NCBI GenBank assembly: GCA_002705085.1
Contig: PAHO01000024.1
Span: 1 to 36,598, forward strand
Source: Phycisphaerae bacterium
Lineage (GTDB): Bacteria; Planctomycetota; Phycisphaerae; Phycisphaerales; SM1A02
Length of the DNA stretch: 36,598 bases
Reading direction: 5' to 3'
Made by a program: the position numbers and the translations under genes. Every line of letters starts with the position of its first letter. The first letter of the stretch is position 1. Of the stretch, positions 1 to 8,142 are shown piece after piece. A model generated the notes under the pieces. It saw nothing but the letters and a program-made list of their open reading frames with translations. It did not search any database and was not told where the DNA came from.

Positions 1-374
1 GTGGACCAGTTGGCCAGATCTCCTGCTTGAGAAATCTGCATGGCGCCAAGGATGCTCAAGTCAAGATGTCCGCCGCGGATCATGGCAAAGCTGTCGGCGT
101 GGTGGAAGTAAGCCGCCCCCGGATTTGCGGTGACGTGTCGCTTGCCCGCGTTGATCAACTCAGGATCTTCTTGGCCTTCTTCTGGAGATGGCCCCATGCC
201 CAAGAGTCCGTTCTCGGTGTGGTAGATGAAGGTTCGTCCTTCGGGAACGAATTTCGCGACGAGTTCAGGGATCCCGATGCCCAGATTGATGTACGAGCCA
301 TTGGGGATGTCCTGAGCCAAGCGGCGCGCCATGGCTTCTCTATCCCACCCTTGTACCGGAGTCGACGTACTCAT
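1..374 (-). CDS. scoB: 3-oxoacid CoA-transferase subunit B (partial, C-terminal part beyond window)
   Basis: Reading the minus strand from the ATG at 374 gives about 124 residues of a CoA-transferase beta subunit before the window edge; the rest is missing only because the window ends. The motif ENGLLGMGP is visible; its glutamate is the family's catalytic residue, which forms the glutamyl-CoA thioester. The early glycine-rich stretch YINLGIGIPELV is also typical. With subunit A it should move CoA between succinyl-CoA or acetyl-CoA and a 3-oxoacid such as acetoacetate in the cytoplasm. Its ATG overlaps the TGA of scoA (ATGA), so translation is probably coupled. Family assignment is secure; the exact acid substrate is not shown by the sequence. 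Confidence 0.9.
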   Translation of the reverse strand, partial: MSTSTPVQGWDREAMARRLAQDIPNGSYINLGIGIPELVAKFVPEGRTFIYHTENGLLGMGPSPEEGQEDPELINAGKRHVTANPGAAYFHHADSFAMIRGGHLDLSILGAMQISQAGDLANWS

Positions 375-1081
375 GGGTAGCTGACTCCCGCAGCAATCAA
401 TTCCGATTCGTGTGCAGGTTGTGGGACTTCCACCACCCGGTCGATGAAGATGCCCGGTGTGACCACGACTTCAGGATCCATGTCGCCCGCTGCGGCGACC
501 GACTGGGCTTGCACGATGCTCGTTCGGGCGGCCATCGCCATGACGGGGGCGAAATTCCTGGCGGTCTTGTTGTACGTCACATTGCCGTGCTCATCAGCCA
601 CTGCACCTTTGATCAGCGCAAAGTCCGCTGTCAGCCCGTGCTCGAGCAAATAGGTCCGGCCATCAAACTCTCGGGCTTCCTTGCCTTCGGCCAGAGGGGT
701 GCCAACGGCGGTTGGGGTATAGAAGGCTTTGACGCCAGCTCCCCCCGCACGAATGCGTTCGGCCAAAGTGCCTTGCGGAACCAATTCAAGTTCGGTGAAT
801 CCCTCTCGGTACAACTCGGGGAAGACGGTTGAGTTGGCGGTCTTGGGGAAAGAGCAGATCACTTTCGTTACCCGCCGGGCTTTGAGCAGTGCCGCCAAGC
901 CGACTTCACCGCTGCCACAGTTGTTGCTGATGATCGTGAGGTTTTGGGCACCTTGATCGATGAGCGCGTGCAGCAATTCAATAGGGCTGCCGGCTTCGCC
1001 GAAGCCGCCCACCATAATGCTTGCGCCGTCGGGGATGTCCGCGACGGCCTCGGCCGCGTTCGGCATCCGTTTGTTGATCAT
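371..1081 (-). CDS. scoA: 3-oxoacid CoA-transferase subunit A
   Basis: A 236-residue protein of normal length for the alpha subunit. It begins with the family's NADA-DIPDGASIMVGGFGEAG-like region (here residues about 10-30) that builds the CoA-binding glycine loop. It pairs with ScoB encoded immediately downstream to form the active transferase. The ATG at 1081 overlaps the kamA stop codon (ATGA) and its own stop overlaps the scoB start in the same way, so kamA-scoA-scoB reads as one tightly coupled operon. In amino-acid fermenters a CoA-transferase of this family follows lysine aminomutase-type steps, but the rest of the lysine pathway (kamDE, kdd, kce, kal) is not in view, so the pathway remains inference. 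Confidence 0.9.
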   Translation of the reverse strand: MINKRMPNAAEAVADIPDGASIMVGGFGEAGSPIELLHALIDQGAQNLTIISNNCGSGEVGLAALLKARRVTKVICSFPKTANSTVFPELYREGFTELELVPQGTLAERIRAGGAGVKAFYTPTAVGTPLAEGKEAREFDGRTYLLEHGLTADFALIKGAVADEHGNVTYNKTARNFAPVMAMAARTSIVQAQSVAAAGDMDPEVVVTPGIFIDRVVEVPQPAHESELIAAGVSYP

Positions 1082-2496
1082 CCCTTTGGAGCGTCTTTCT
1101 TCACGCGGGTGTACTCAAACAGTCCGGCTTCGTCGTACAAGACGCGATCTTCGTAGTCGTCGAACCACATGGCGTTGGGATTTCGGCCCACGATGCAGAC
1201 TTTTCCGCGGTCCGGCGCGCTGTGCGAGTTCCGCAGCAACTTCATGATGACCACACCATTCTCGCTGCCGGGCAATCCCGGGATGGGCTCGTTGGTGACA
1301 GCGGCGACTTCGGTCTTGCCCTTGTAGTGGGTGATGGACATTCGGGCGTGGCATTCGACACCAGAGAGTCCCTTTTGGGACTCGTTCAAGATGTTCCAAG
1401 CTGATTCGATCGGGACGTTGAATGACTTGTACGCCACGATGTCTCGACCGCAGAAGAAGTAGTGGTTTTCGCCGCCGCAGCGTTTGAACTCGCGCTGCAG
1501 AATGCGAATCGCTTCAGGGTCATCGTTGATGCCCTTGATGATTGGGGCTTGATTTTCCACGCTGAGCCAGCCGCGGGACGTGAGGCCACGCATGGCTTTT
1601 CCAGTTTCGGGTACCCATTGCAAGAATCCTTTGTTGTCCTTGATGTAGTTCCCGTCGTCGTCTTTGGCCAAGATTTCATCGGGGTGCTCAAAGTGCAACA
1701 TGAAGTGCATGCCAACTTCGGGATAGGTTTCGTGGAACCGATCAAGCATGGCCAAGAAGGTGTCGTCAAACCGCTGTGGGTAGAAGGCCATCTCCTTGGT
1801 GCCCACACGAATGGATTCAATTCCAGCTTCCGCCAATGCGCCGAACCAAGCGGCGAGTTTGGCGTTGTTGAGCACCATGGGATCACCGCCGGAAAGCAGG
1901 ATTTCTCGAAGCTTCTCGCGTCCACAATCAGGGTGCCGACCGCCATTGGCTTCAACTTTCTCGTTGAATTCTTTGATGTACGCCACGACTTCAGGGATCT
2001 TGGCCAGACCCTTCTTGGCTTTGGTGCCATCTTGACGTTCAATTTCCTTGCGGGCGATCAATTCTTCGCGGTAACAGAACCGGCAGTGGGCTGAGCAGGT
2101 TGACACCACATACATAAGACCCATCTCGTACTTGTGCAGCAAACCTTCGACAGGGCTGTAGTCCATTTGGTTGCCGGGATCTTCTGATCCGGTCATGTCA
2201 TTGGTTTCATCCGGATCGGCTTTCACGATTCGTTGGATGGGCTTACTCTTTTTCGCCAGTTCGTAGTAATGCCGGGTCAGTTTGACCGGCATGCGAGACT
2301 CAATATCTCGCTCGGTGTCTTTCAACACTCGAAGTTTGACCACTTCATCCTCGGTGTAAAAGGAGAGCATGTCCTCGGGGGCCTTGTCGTTGAAGAATGG
2401 CGCAAGACCGTTGATGATTTCACGCTCATGGCGGATGTCTTCAACTGTGTCGAGGAAGGCCGATTCGCGCTCGGTTGGGATGTGCTTTGTGCTCAT
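1078..2496 (-). CDS. Divergent lysine 2,3-aminomutase (KamA)-family radical SAM protein
   Basis: A 472-residue radical SAM protein. Cys134, Cys138 and Cys141 (CSAHCRFC) form the CxxxCxxC cluster that binds the 4Fe-4S/SAM centre. ILLSGGDP about 85 residues later is the GGDP motif of the KamA/EpmB group, followed by an RVGT stretch at the place of the family's RIGTR. The C-terminal third is unlike classical KamA: the PGGGGK motif that supplies the PLP-binding lysine cannot be found; GLPGSENGVV stands at roughly that point. A reading frame extends upstream to 2619, but the ATG at 2496 is preferred because GGAG lies 8 bases upstream and the extra 41 residues look unstructured. First gene of the operon with scoAB. 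It may be a true aminomutase of a divergent clade or have another radical SAM reaction. Confidence 0.75.
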   Translation of the reverse strand: MSTKHIPTERESAFLDTVEDIRHEREIINGLAPFFNDKAPEDMLSFYTEDEVVKLRVLKDTERDIESRMPVKLTRHYYELAKKSKPIQRIVKADPDETNDMTGSEDPGNQMDYSPVEGLLHKYEMGLMYVVSTCSAHCRFCYREELIARKEIERQDGTKAKKGLAKIPEVVAYIKEFNEKVEANGGRHPDCGREKLREILLSGGDPMVLNNAKLAAWFGALAEAGIESIRVGTKEMAFYPQRFDDTFLAMLDRFHETYPEVGMHFMLHFEHPDEILAKDDDGNYIKDNKGFLQWVPETGKAMRGLTSRGWLSVENQAPIIKGINDDPEAIRILQREFKRCGGENHYFFCGRDIVAYKSFNVPIESAWNILNESQKGLSGVECHARMSITHYKGKTEVAAVTNEPIPGLPGSENGVVIMKLLRNSHSAPDRGKVCIVGRNPNAMWFDDYEDRVLYDEAGLFEYTRVKKDAPKG

Positions 2497-2672
2497 GATC
2501 AAACTCCGTTTTGCGTTGCTCAAGCATCGTCTTGCGACAGACCCACACTTTAGGTCACTTGTCCCAGATTCCGACCCGGAAGGGGGGAATTTTGACGTTT
2601 GGGGGTTGTTCCGGTGCATTTTTCGTAGGTCCGGCCTGAGACGGTCATCTGGCGGAGGGGTATGGTCCCATT
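2497..2672. promoter_or_regulatory. Divergent intergenic region between kamA and the PA14/ThuA gene
   Basis: This 176-base gap separates two genes that point away from each other, so both promoters should lie here. The kamA side has a Shine-Dalgarno GGAG 8 bases before its ATG. The other side has TATGGT at 2661-2666, described separately. G-runs (AGGGGGGAA, near 2581; GGGGG near 2601) are visible but no clear operator was recognised. Confidence 0.5.
2661..2666 (+). promoter_or_regulatory. Candidate -10 box TATGGT of leaderless type
   Basis: TATGGT ends 6 bases before the ATG at 2673, which would put the transcription start at or next to the start codon. A GGAGGGG lies at 2654-2660 but its 12-base spacing is long for a Shine-Dalgarno site, so either mode is possible here. 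Confidence 0.4.
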
Positions 2673-5600
2673 ATGGCTTTGATCATCGGGATTGTGGTGG
2701 CTCTGGGCGTCGGGGATTCGAGCGAGATTCTTGGCTACGAACCAGGCCTGACCCTAAGAGTTTGGGACGTCGGACGACCGATGGAGTTCCTCGCGGAGAT
2801 CGCGCCCGACCAGACGCCCAATGTCGACCGGAGGGTCGATCAAGTTGACTTCACCGATGCGGCCGCATTTGGAGCTCCGGCCGATTTTTTCGTTGTCGAA
2901 CTGAGTGGGTTGATCAAGATCACAGAGCCTGGCGAGTATGCCTTCTCACTTTCAAGCGACGATGGCTCGCAACTTCAGATTGATGACAATTTGCTGGTCG
3001 ATCTTGATGGGGTCCATCCGGTGCAATCGAAAATTGGATCTGCTCGTTTGGGGGCCGGCACATCACGCCTTTTGATCCGGATGTTTGAAAGCGCTGGTGA
3101 AGAATCACTCCGACTGGAATGGAAGACTCCGGGGAGTCAGGAGTTCGTCTTGGTGCCGAGTGATGTCTTTCTGACCGAAAAAGGTGTTACTCGGGTGGTC
3201 TCGCCGGGCCTCAAAAAGTACCTCGATGGTCGGCAGAATCTGAGTCCTGGGGACGGATTGGTCGTGGGGGGTGTCCATCCAGATTGGGCGGTTGAGCGGT
3301 TGCGTCCTGAGGGTTTTGAGCCCTCGGTGGGTGGGATGGCATTTCTCGACGATGGTCGGTTGTTGCTGTCCACTTTCACCCCCAACAACAACGGGGTGCT
3401 TCGTGAGGCCACCAACGGCTCGCTTTGGGTTCTGGAGGGTGTGGTTGGCGGCTCATGGTCCGATGTGATGGTCACCAAGGTGGCGGATGGCTTTCACGAT
3501 CCCTGCGGCGTCGTGGTCGTGGACGGTGAAATCTTCGTCTCTCACCGTGAAGGGATTGATCGATTGTGGGATGAGAATGGAGACGGAACCTTTGAGTCTC
3601 GTGAAGTTTTCGTCCAGCCTTGGGTGGGGGACAACTACCACCACTTTTCGTTTGGCTTGGTTGAACATGAGGGCTGGATTTACGGCACCATTTCCACCGC
3701 GATTTACTTCAGTAACACCATCAAAGCCGATCGGGTTGAAGGATCGGTGGTTTCGATGAATGGGCCCAACCCACCAAACCGAGGAACGGTGTATCGCATC
3801 CATTCCAAGTCGAAAGAAGTCGAGTTCATCGCGGGAGGATTCCGCACCCCCAATGGCATTGGCGTCAGTGCAAACGGTGAGGTCTATGTTGCCGACAACC
3901 AGGGAGCGTGGCTGCCGACCAGCAAGTTGGTCCATGTGCAACCCGAAGAGTTCTACGGTCATTACAACGGTTTGGCCGTCAGCAAGCGCTATCCTGACGG
4001 CGGATTCCCCAGCCGGTATCTGACGAACGGAGAATCCCGCCCCGCGGTATGGCTGCCGCAGAATGAGGTTTCCAATTCGCCAACCACACCTTTGGAAATA
4101 CCCAATGGCCCGTTTGCGGGACAGTTCTTTTTGGGTGAACTCACGATGGGGGGCATCCGTCGGGTGCAACTTGAAGAGATCGAGGGAGAGGTGCAAGGTG
4201 CTGTTTTTCGATTCACCCAAGGGCTGGAATCAGGTGTCAACCGCATGGTTTGGGGGCCGGACGGCTGTTTGTATGTGGGAGGGACCGGTTCCAGTGGGAA
4301 CTGGAGTTGGAACAACACCCGATTTGGACTGCAACGATTGAGGCCAACCGAAACCTCAACCTTTGAAATCCAATCAGTCCATGCCCTTTCCGATGGCTTC
4401 AACATCAGGTTTACCAAGCCGGTGGACCGAGGTTGGCTGGGCAATCCACATCATTTCGATCTTCGCCAATGGCGCTACCACGCCACTGCCCAATACGGCG
4501 GCCCCAAACGCGAAGAGCAACGTCTGGTGGCCACTGAAGCGATCGCATCGGAGGATGGTCGATCGGTCCGTCTCAAGGTGCCTGGTCTGCGTGAGGGGTC
4601 GGTCGTTCATCTTCGAATGGATCCCCAAAGCGATGCTGGTGAAGATTTGTGGTCCAAGGAAGCGTGGTACACCTTGAATCGCATCCCGGCCGGCGTTCCT
4701 GCGCGGGCAGTCGATCTCCAAGCCCTGCCCGCGCTTCATTTCTTTGAACATGGCGATGTTCGGCTGGAGGCAACATTCACCAGCACGAACGGCAGGACGC
4801 CTCGACTGGCGTTTCAAAGTCGATATTGGCTTCCGGAACTTCCTCTTGGTGGAAACAAAACGTCAGAACATCATGTCGAAGCCATCTTTCGGTCGCCACG
4901 ATTCGATCCTGAGGGTCGGAAGTTGTCCCCAGCATGCCTCAAAGAGGTTCGTCTGAATGGTGAGTTGGTGCAGGCTGATGTGATCTATGAACGTCCCAAC
5001 GCCAGCGATCGTGCGGCGACCCCTTTTGGCCCGCTTCGTTATGACGAGGATGGGGGATGCTCACTGACCAGTCTCAAACTGTTTGTTCTCGAAGACGCGG
5101 TGCTCGTGCCAGACGTCGGGGGAGTTCGTGTGCTGGTTTTCAGCAAAACCCAAACCTTCCGTCACGATTCCATCCCGGAAGGCCATGCATGTATACGCCG
5201 TTTAGCGCAGCGTCATGATTTTGAGGTCACTTCCACCGAAGATGCTGCCACCTTCAACCGCCACAGCTTGGATGATTTCGATGTGGTTGTGTTTATGAAT
5301 ACAACCGGCGATGTATTGAACGAAAAGCAGCAGTCAGCATTTCAGTCTTGGTATCAGGCTGGAGGGGCGTTCTTGGGCGTTCACGCTGCTTCTGACACCG
5401 AGCACGACTGGGATTGGTTTGGACAACTGGTGGGAGCGAGATTCCGGTGTCATCCTGCCGTCCAGCCCGCCCGTTTGATTGTGATGGATCGCGGGCATCC
5501 TGCAACTGCTCATCTTGGCCCAACTTGGATTCGTACCGACGAGTGGTATGACTTCAACTCTGATGGTCCCCATACGGGCTGCAACTGCCTGCTTCGTATT

Positions 5601-5795
5601 GATGAGAACACCTACACCGGAGGGCAGACCGGTCCCTGGCACCCGATGGCATGGTTCCATGAGTTCGATGGGGGGCGAAGCTTTTACACGGCGCTTGGGC
5701 ACACCAAAGCGACGTTCTCGGAGCCAGCGTTCGAGCAGCATCTGCTGGGTGGATTGGCCTGGTTGGCCGATCAAGCGGTGAATTCACAGCCTTAG
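2673..5795 (+). CDS. Secreted PA14 / beta-propeller / ThuA-domain protein
   Basis: A 1040-residue protein with a short hydrophobic N-terminus (MALIIGIVVALGVG) that can act as a signal peptide. Residues about 20-170 look like a PA14 domain (SLSSDDGSQLQIDDNLLVD), a carbohydrate-binding fold. Residues about 210-560 look like a glucose/sorbosone-dehydrogenase or NHL-type propeller with repeated GMAFLDDGRLL, FRTPNGIGVSANGEVYVADN and MVWGPDGCLYVGGTG blades. Residues about 819-1035 are a ThuA-like domain (VLVFSKTQTFRHDSIPEGH, GAFLGVHAASDTEHDWDW, ALGHT), a class I amidotransferase-like fold linked to sugar use. No CxxCH haem motif is present, although related planctomycete proteins often carry one. 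It probably binds or oxidises a sugar polymer product in the periplasm or outside. The substrate is unknown. Ends at a strong terminator. Confidence 0.8.
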   Translation: MALIIGIVVALGVGDSSEILGYEPGLTLRVWDVGRPMEFLAEIAPDQTPNVDRRVDQVDFTDAAAFGAPADFFVVELSGLIKITEPGEYAFSLSSDDGSQLQIDDNLLVDLDGVHPVQSKIGSARLGAGTSRLLIRMFESAGEESLRLEWKTPGSQEFVLVPSDVFLTEKGVTRVVSPGLKKYLDGRQNLSPGDGLVVGGVHPDWAVERLRPEGFEPSVGGMAFLDDGRLLLSTFTPNNNGVLREATNGSLWVLEGVVGGSWSDVMVTKVADGFHDPCGVVVVDGEIFVSHREGIDRLWDENGDGTFESREVFVQPWVGDNYHHFSFGLVEHEGWIYGTISTAIYFSNTIKADRVEGSVVSMNGPNPPNRGTVYRIHSKSKEVEFIAGGFRTPNGIGVSANGEVYVADNQGAWLPTSKLVHVQPEEFYGHYNGLAVSKRYPDGGFPSRYLTNGESRPAVWLPQNEVSNSPTTPLEIPNGPFAGQFFLGELTMGGIRRVQLEEIEGEVQGAVFRFTQGLESGVNRMVWGPDGCLYVGGTGSSGNWSWNNTRFGLQRLRPTETSTFEIQSVHALSDGFNIRFTKPVDRGWLGNPHHFDLRQWRYHATAQYGGPKREEQRLVATEAIASEDGRSVRLKVPGLREGSVVHLRMDPQSDAGEDLWSKEAWYTLNRIPAGVPARAVDLQALPALHFFEHGDVRLEATFTSTNGRTPRLAFQSRYWLPELPLGGNKTSEHHVEAIFRSPRFDPEGRKLSPACLKEVRLNGELVQADVIYERPNASDRAATPFGPLRYDEDGGCSLTSLKLFVLEDAVLVPDVGGVRVLVFSKTQTFRHDSIPEGHACIRRLAQRHDFEVTSTEDAATFNRHSLDDFDVVVFMNTTGDVLNEKQQSAFQSWYQAGGAFLGVHAASDTEHDWDWFGQLVGARFRCHPAVQPARLIVMDRGHPATAHLGPTWIRTDEWYDFNSDGPHTGCNCLLRIDENTYTGGQTGPWHPMAWFHEFDGGRSFYTALGHTKATFSEPAFEQHLLGGLAWLADQAVNSQP

Positions 5796-5826
5796 GTGCT
5801 CAATGAGTCTTCCCATGACGAAGTTA

Positions 5827-5863
5827 AAGAAATGCCACCGCATATCGGTGGCATTTCTTCTTT
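5827..5863 (+). terminator. Strong intrinsic terminator after the PA14/ThuA gene
   Basis: A 14-base perfect stem, AAGAAATGCCACCG (5827-5840) pairing with CGGTGGCATTTCTT (5846-5859), closes a 5-base CATAT loop and runs into TTCTTCTTT. It lies 32 bases after the stop codon of the upstream gene and before the promoter of the lipoprotein gene. Confidence 0.9.
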
Positions 5864-5877
5864 GTGGGATGAGTTGG

Positions 5878-5883
5878 TAGGAT
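5878..5883 (+). promoter_or_regulatory. Candidate -10 box TAGGAT of the lipoprotein gene
   Basis: TAGGAT lies between the terminator and the lipoprotein gene. Transcription starting about 7 bases later would give a leader of about 30 bases carrying the AGGGAG Shine-Dalgarno site, so this is the ordinary leadered arrangement. Confidence 0.4.
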
Positions 5884-5922
5884 CAATCCTTCGTGATTCG
5901 AGAAATCACACAGGGAGTTCAC

Positions 5923-7155
5923 ATGATTCTTCGCACTTCAATGTCGCTCTTGTCGCTCTGTTTCCTGTTCGGCTGCACCACCACTGGTTCATCAGATGAA
6001 TGTCTCAGTTCCCGTATCAAGTCGTACCAGTCTCAAGTCATTGAAGACGAAGTCACCGGAAGCAATCTTGTCATCGTTGGGGCTGCCGACGGCACTCGGG
6101 CGATGTCGGTGGTGAATTCAGATCGGCCTGGTGACCGTGATGTTGATGCTTCCACCATTTTCCCAATCTGGTCCATGTCCAAGCCCATCACCATCGTGGC
6201 GATGATGACGCTGCATGAGCAGGGCAAGTTCGAGTGGGATGATCCGGTTTCGGATTACATCCCTTGCTTTGCCGACCTCGTCGTCCAAGATGGCGATGCC
6301 ATTCGTCCCGCAACTGAGCCGCTTCGGATTGAGCATCTCATGGCTCACCGATCGGGCTGGGCCTACTACTCCGGATGGGAAGATGGAGCGCCCAACACCA
6401 ATTCCATCAAGAATCCAGTGCCCCCAGGCTATGACCGTCCCCATACCAATCAGACTCGGTTCAATGATCTGCAGTCTTACTGTGAAGCCATCGCACTGGA
6501 GCCGTTGGCCTTTGAACCTGGATCATCGTTTTTGTACGGCATCAACCAAGCCATTTTGGGTCGATTGGTCGAGGTGCTTTCTGGTTTTTCTTTTCAGGAT
6601 TACCTGACCCATACTTTGTTTGAGCCTTTGAACATGGTTGACACGTCGTTCGTTATGGATGAAGACAAGAGGTCCCGCTTCCAGCCACTGTGGATCAACT
6701 CGGAGCATCTCAAGGGGTATACCTACCTGTTGAACGAACTGACCTATAGCCCGACCAGTCAAGCCCACTTTGGTGGCGAAGGGTTGGTGTCTACCGCGGC
6801 TGACTACGCCAATTTTTGCGAAATGCTTGCCAATGGCGGAGAGTTCAAAGGAAAGAGGATTTTAAGCCAAGACAGCATCGACCAGATGACCACTCCCCTC
6901 AGCGAGAACATCATGTCTGAGATGGGGCGGCCTTCGGGTATGGACATGGGCTACAGCGTGTTTGTGATGCGTGATTCCTCACCGGAAGGAAATGCGGCTC
7001 CCCAGGGCATCTTCGGTTGGTCTGGATACCACAACACCCATTTCTGGATTGATCCGAGCAACCAGATGTATGTCCTTTGGATGAGTCGAGCCCGTGAATT
7101 CAGTTTCGAAATCCCCGCTGGTCTGCGGAAAGTTGTGTACGGCCCGGCGGAATGA
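5923..7155 (+). CDS. Beta-lactamase-fold serine hydrolase, lipoprotein
   Basis: A 410-residue serine hydrolase of the class C beta-lactamase/esterase family (PF00144). Ser84 and Lys87 form the SxxK motif (SMSK), Tyr205 begins the YxN motif (YGIN), and FGWSGYHNT near the C-terminus stands at the usual third motif. The N-terminus MILRTSMSLLSLCFLFGC has a lipobox (FLFGC), so the protein should be lipid-anchored. The frame is open from a GTG at 5893, but the ATG at 5923 has AGGGAG 5 bases upstream and gives a proper signal peptide. Members act as esterases, peptidases or transpeptidase-like enzymes far more often than as true beta-lactamases; the substrate cannot be told. It stands alone between a terminator and a separately promoted gene. 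Confidence 0.85.
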   Translation: MILRTSMSLLSLCFLFGCTTTGSSDECLSSRIKSYQSQVIEDEVTGSNLVIVGAADGTRAMSVVNSDRPGDRDVDASTIFPIWSMSKPITIVAMMTLHEQGKFEWDDPVSDYIPCFADLVVQDGDAIRPATEPLRIEHLMAHRSGWAYYSGWEDGAPNTNSIKNPVPPGYDRPHTNQTRFNDLQSYCEAIALEPLAFEPGSSFLYGINQAILGRLVEVLSGFSFQDYLTHTLFEPLNMVDTSFVMDEDKRSRFQPLWINSEHLKGYTYLLNELTYSPTSQAHFGGEGLVSTAADYANFCEMLANGGEFKGKRILSQDSIDQMTTPLSENIMSEMGRPSGMDMGYSVFVMRDSSPEGNAAPQGIFGWSGYHNTHFWIDPSNQMYVLWMSRAREFSFEIPAGLRKVVYGPAE

Positions 7156-7166
7156 GTGGCGTTGCC

Positions 7167-7172
7167 TAGAGT
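7167..7172 (+). promoter_or_regulatory. Candidate -10 box TAGAGT of leaderless type
   Basis: TAGAGT ends 6 bases before the ATG at 7179. The GGAGG at 7173-7177 is only 1 base from that ATG, too close to work as a Shine-Dalgarno site for it, although it would be well placed (7 bases) for a TTG at 7185. Confidence 0.45.
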
Positions 7173-7178
7173 GGAGGC

Positions 7179-8060
7179 ATGCCATTGCCTGTTCCTGCAC
7201 GTGATCTCCTTTCCGTTTGCATCATCACCATATTGGGCGTGGGGTTGGCTTTGGCTGGCGGTGCCGGCGGCATCCTTCGTGCGGATGTGCCGGTCTTTCT
7301 TTGGTGCGCCGCAGTGGCCTTTGGTCTGAATTGGCTGGCGTTTGTTCCGTCTGCTTTGGCCCGTACTGAACACTACTACGACCTCACGGGAGGGGTGACG
7401 TATCTCTCTCTGACGGGATTGGCGGTTGTGATGTCGCAGCCTCTTGATCTTCGGAGTGCACTCGTTGCCGCCATGGTGTGCGCCTGGGCCGTTCGTTTGG
7501 CTGGTTTTCTGTTCGTGCGCGTCAAACGGGCAGGAAAGGACATCCGCTTCGACAGGGTCAAGGCCAACCCCAGCACCTTTTTGGTGTGGTGGACCCTGCA
7601 AGCTCTATGGGTGCTCACAACAATGGCCGCCGCCTTGGTGATTGTGACCGGAGGGGAGCGGGTGCCCATGGGGTGGTTGGGTTGGATCGGCGTTGGGGTT
7701 TGGCTGTTTGGCTTTGTCGTTGAAGTGGTGGCCGATGCCCAAAAGTCAGCCTTTCGACGTGATCCCGCCAACTGCGGGGGCTTCATCCAAACCGGGCTCT
7801 GGTCTTGGTCCCGACATCCCAACTATTTTGGGGAGATCGTCCTGTGGTCCGGGGTGGCATTGATCGCCATCCCAGTCCTTCGTGGATGGCAGTATGCCAC
7901 TCTGATTTCACCAGTGTTTGTGGCCTTCCTGCTGATGAAAATGAGCGGTGTTCCGCTGCTCGAACGGAAGGCCGACGAGCGATGGGGGGGGCAAGAAGAT
8001 TACGAGGCCTACAAGGCTTCGACTCCGGTACTGATTCCCCGTCCTCCCCGATCGGCATAG
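7179..8060 (+). CDS. DUF1295 / steroid 5-alpha-reductase-like membrane protein
   Basis: A 293-residue integral membrane protein with about seven hydrophobic segments. The C-terminal motif GLWSWSRHPNYFGEI is the hallmark of DUF1295 and the related isoprenylcysteine methyltransferase/5-alpha-reductase superfamily, whose members reduce or methylate lipophilic substrates using NADPH or SAM. Length and motif order fit DUF1295 well. The start is ambiguous: ATG 7179 suits a leaderless transcript, while TTG 7185 is correctly spaced from GGAGG. The reaction is unknown for this family. The gene follows the lipoprotein gene by 23 bases but probably has its own promoter. Confidence 0.85.
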   Translation: MPLPVPARDLLSVCIITILGVGLALAGGAGGILRADVPVFLWCAAVAFGLNWLAFVPSALARTEHYYDLTGGVTYLSLTGLAVVMSQPLDLRSALVAAMVCAWAVRLAGFLFVRVKRAGKDIRFDRVKANPSTFLVWWTLQALWVLTTMAAALVIVTGGERVPMGWLGWIGVGVWLFGFVVEVVADAQKSAFRRDPANCGGFIQTGLWSWSRHPNYFGEIVLWSGVALIAIPVLRGWQYATLISPVFVAFLLMKMSGVPLLERKADERWGGQEDYEAYKASTPVLIPRPPRSA

Positions 8061-8129
8061 TAGATCGACTAGGTCAGGACGCCGTGTCTTGGCCCACGTG
8101 AAGACGAAGATTCTTGTTCGAGTTGCCGT

Positions 8130-8141
8130 TAGGCTACGAAC
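8130..8141 (+). promoter_or_regulatory. mntR start region: -10-like TAGGCT within a candidate MntR box
   Basis: TAGGCTACGAAC ends 1 base before the GTG start of mntR. Its first six bases are a TANNNT box 7 bases from the start codon. Ten of its 12 bases match TATGCTACGAGC just before mntA (8586-8597). The match beyond the hexamer suggests an operator over the transcription start, which would make mntR autoregulated. Confidence 0.5.
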
Positions 8142-8142
8142 C

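Noticed and set aside
2497-2619. Upstream extension of the KamA-family protein to 2619
   Set aside because: The extra 41 residues have no family similarity, and the ATG at 2496 has a correctly placed GGAG.
3453-4220. Minus-strand open frame of 255 codons inside the PA14/ThuA gene
   Set aside because: No family similarity and fully within a well-supported gene; considered an antisense shadow.
5923-7155. The lipoprotein as an antibiotic-resistance beta-lactamase
   Set aside because: It has the SxxK and YxN motifs of the fold, but it lacks a clear KTG third motif and the wider family is mostly esterases and peptidases; no resistance context is present.
8089-8142. Longer MntR starting at TTG 8089
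   Set aside because: The added residues do not resemble MntR and the shared operator/-10 motif would then lie inside the gene.
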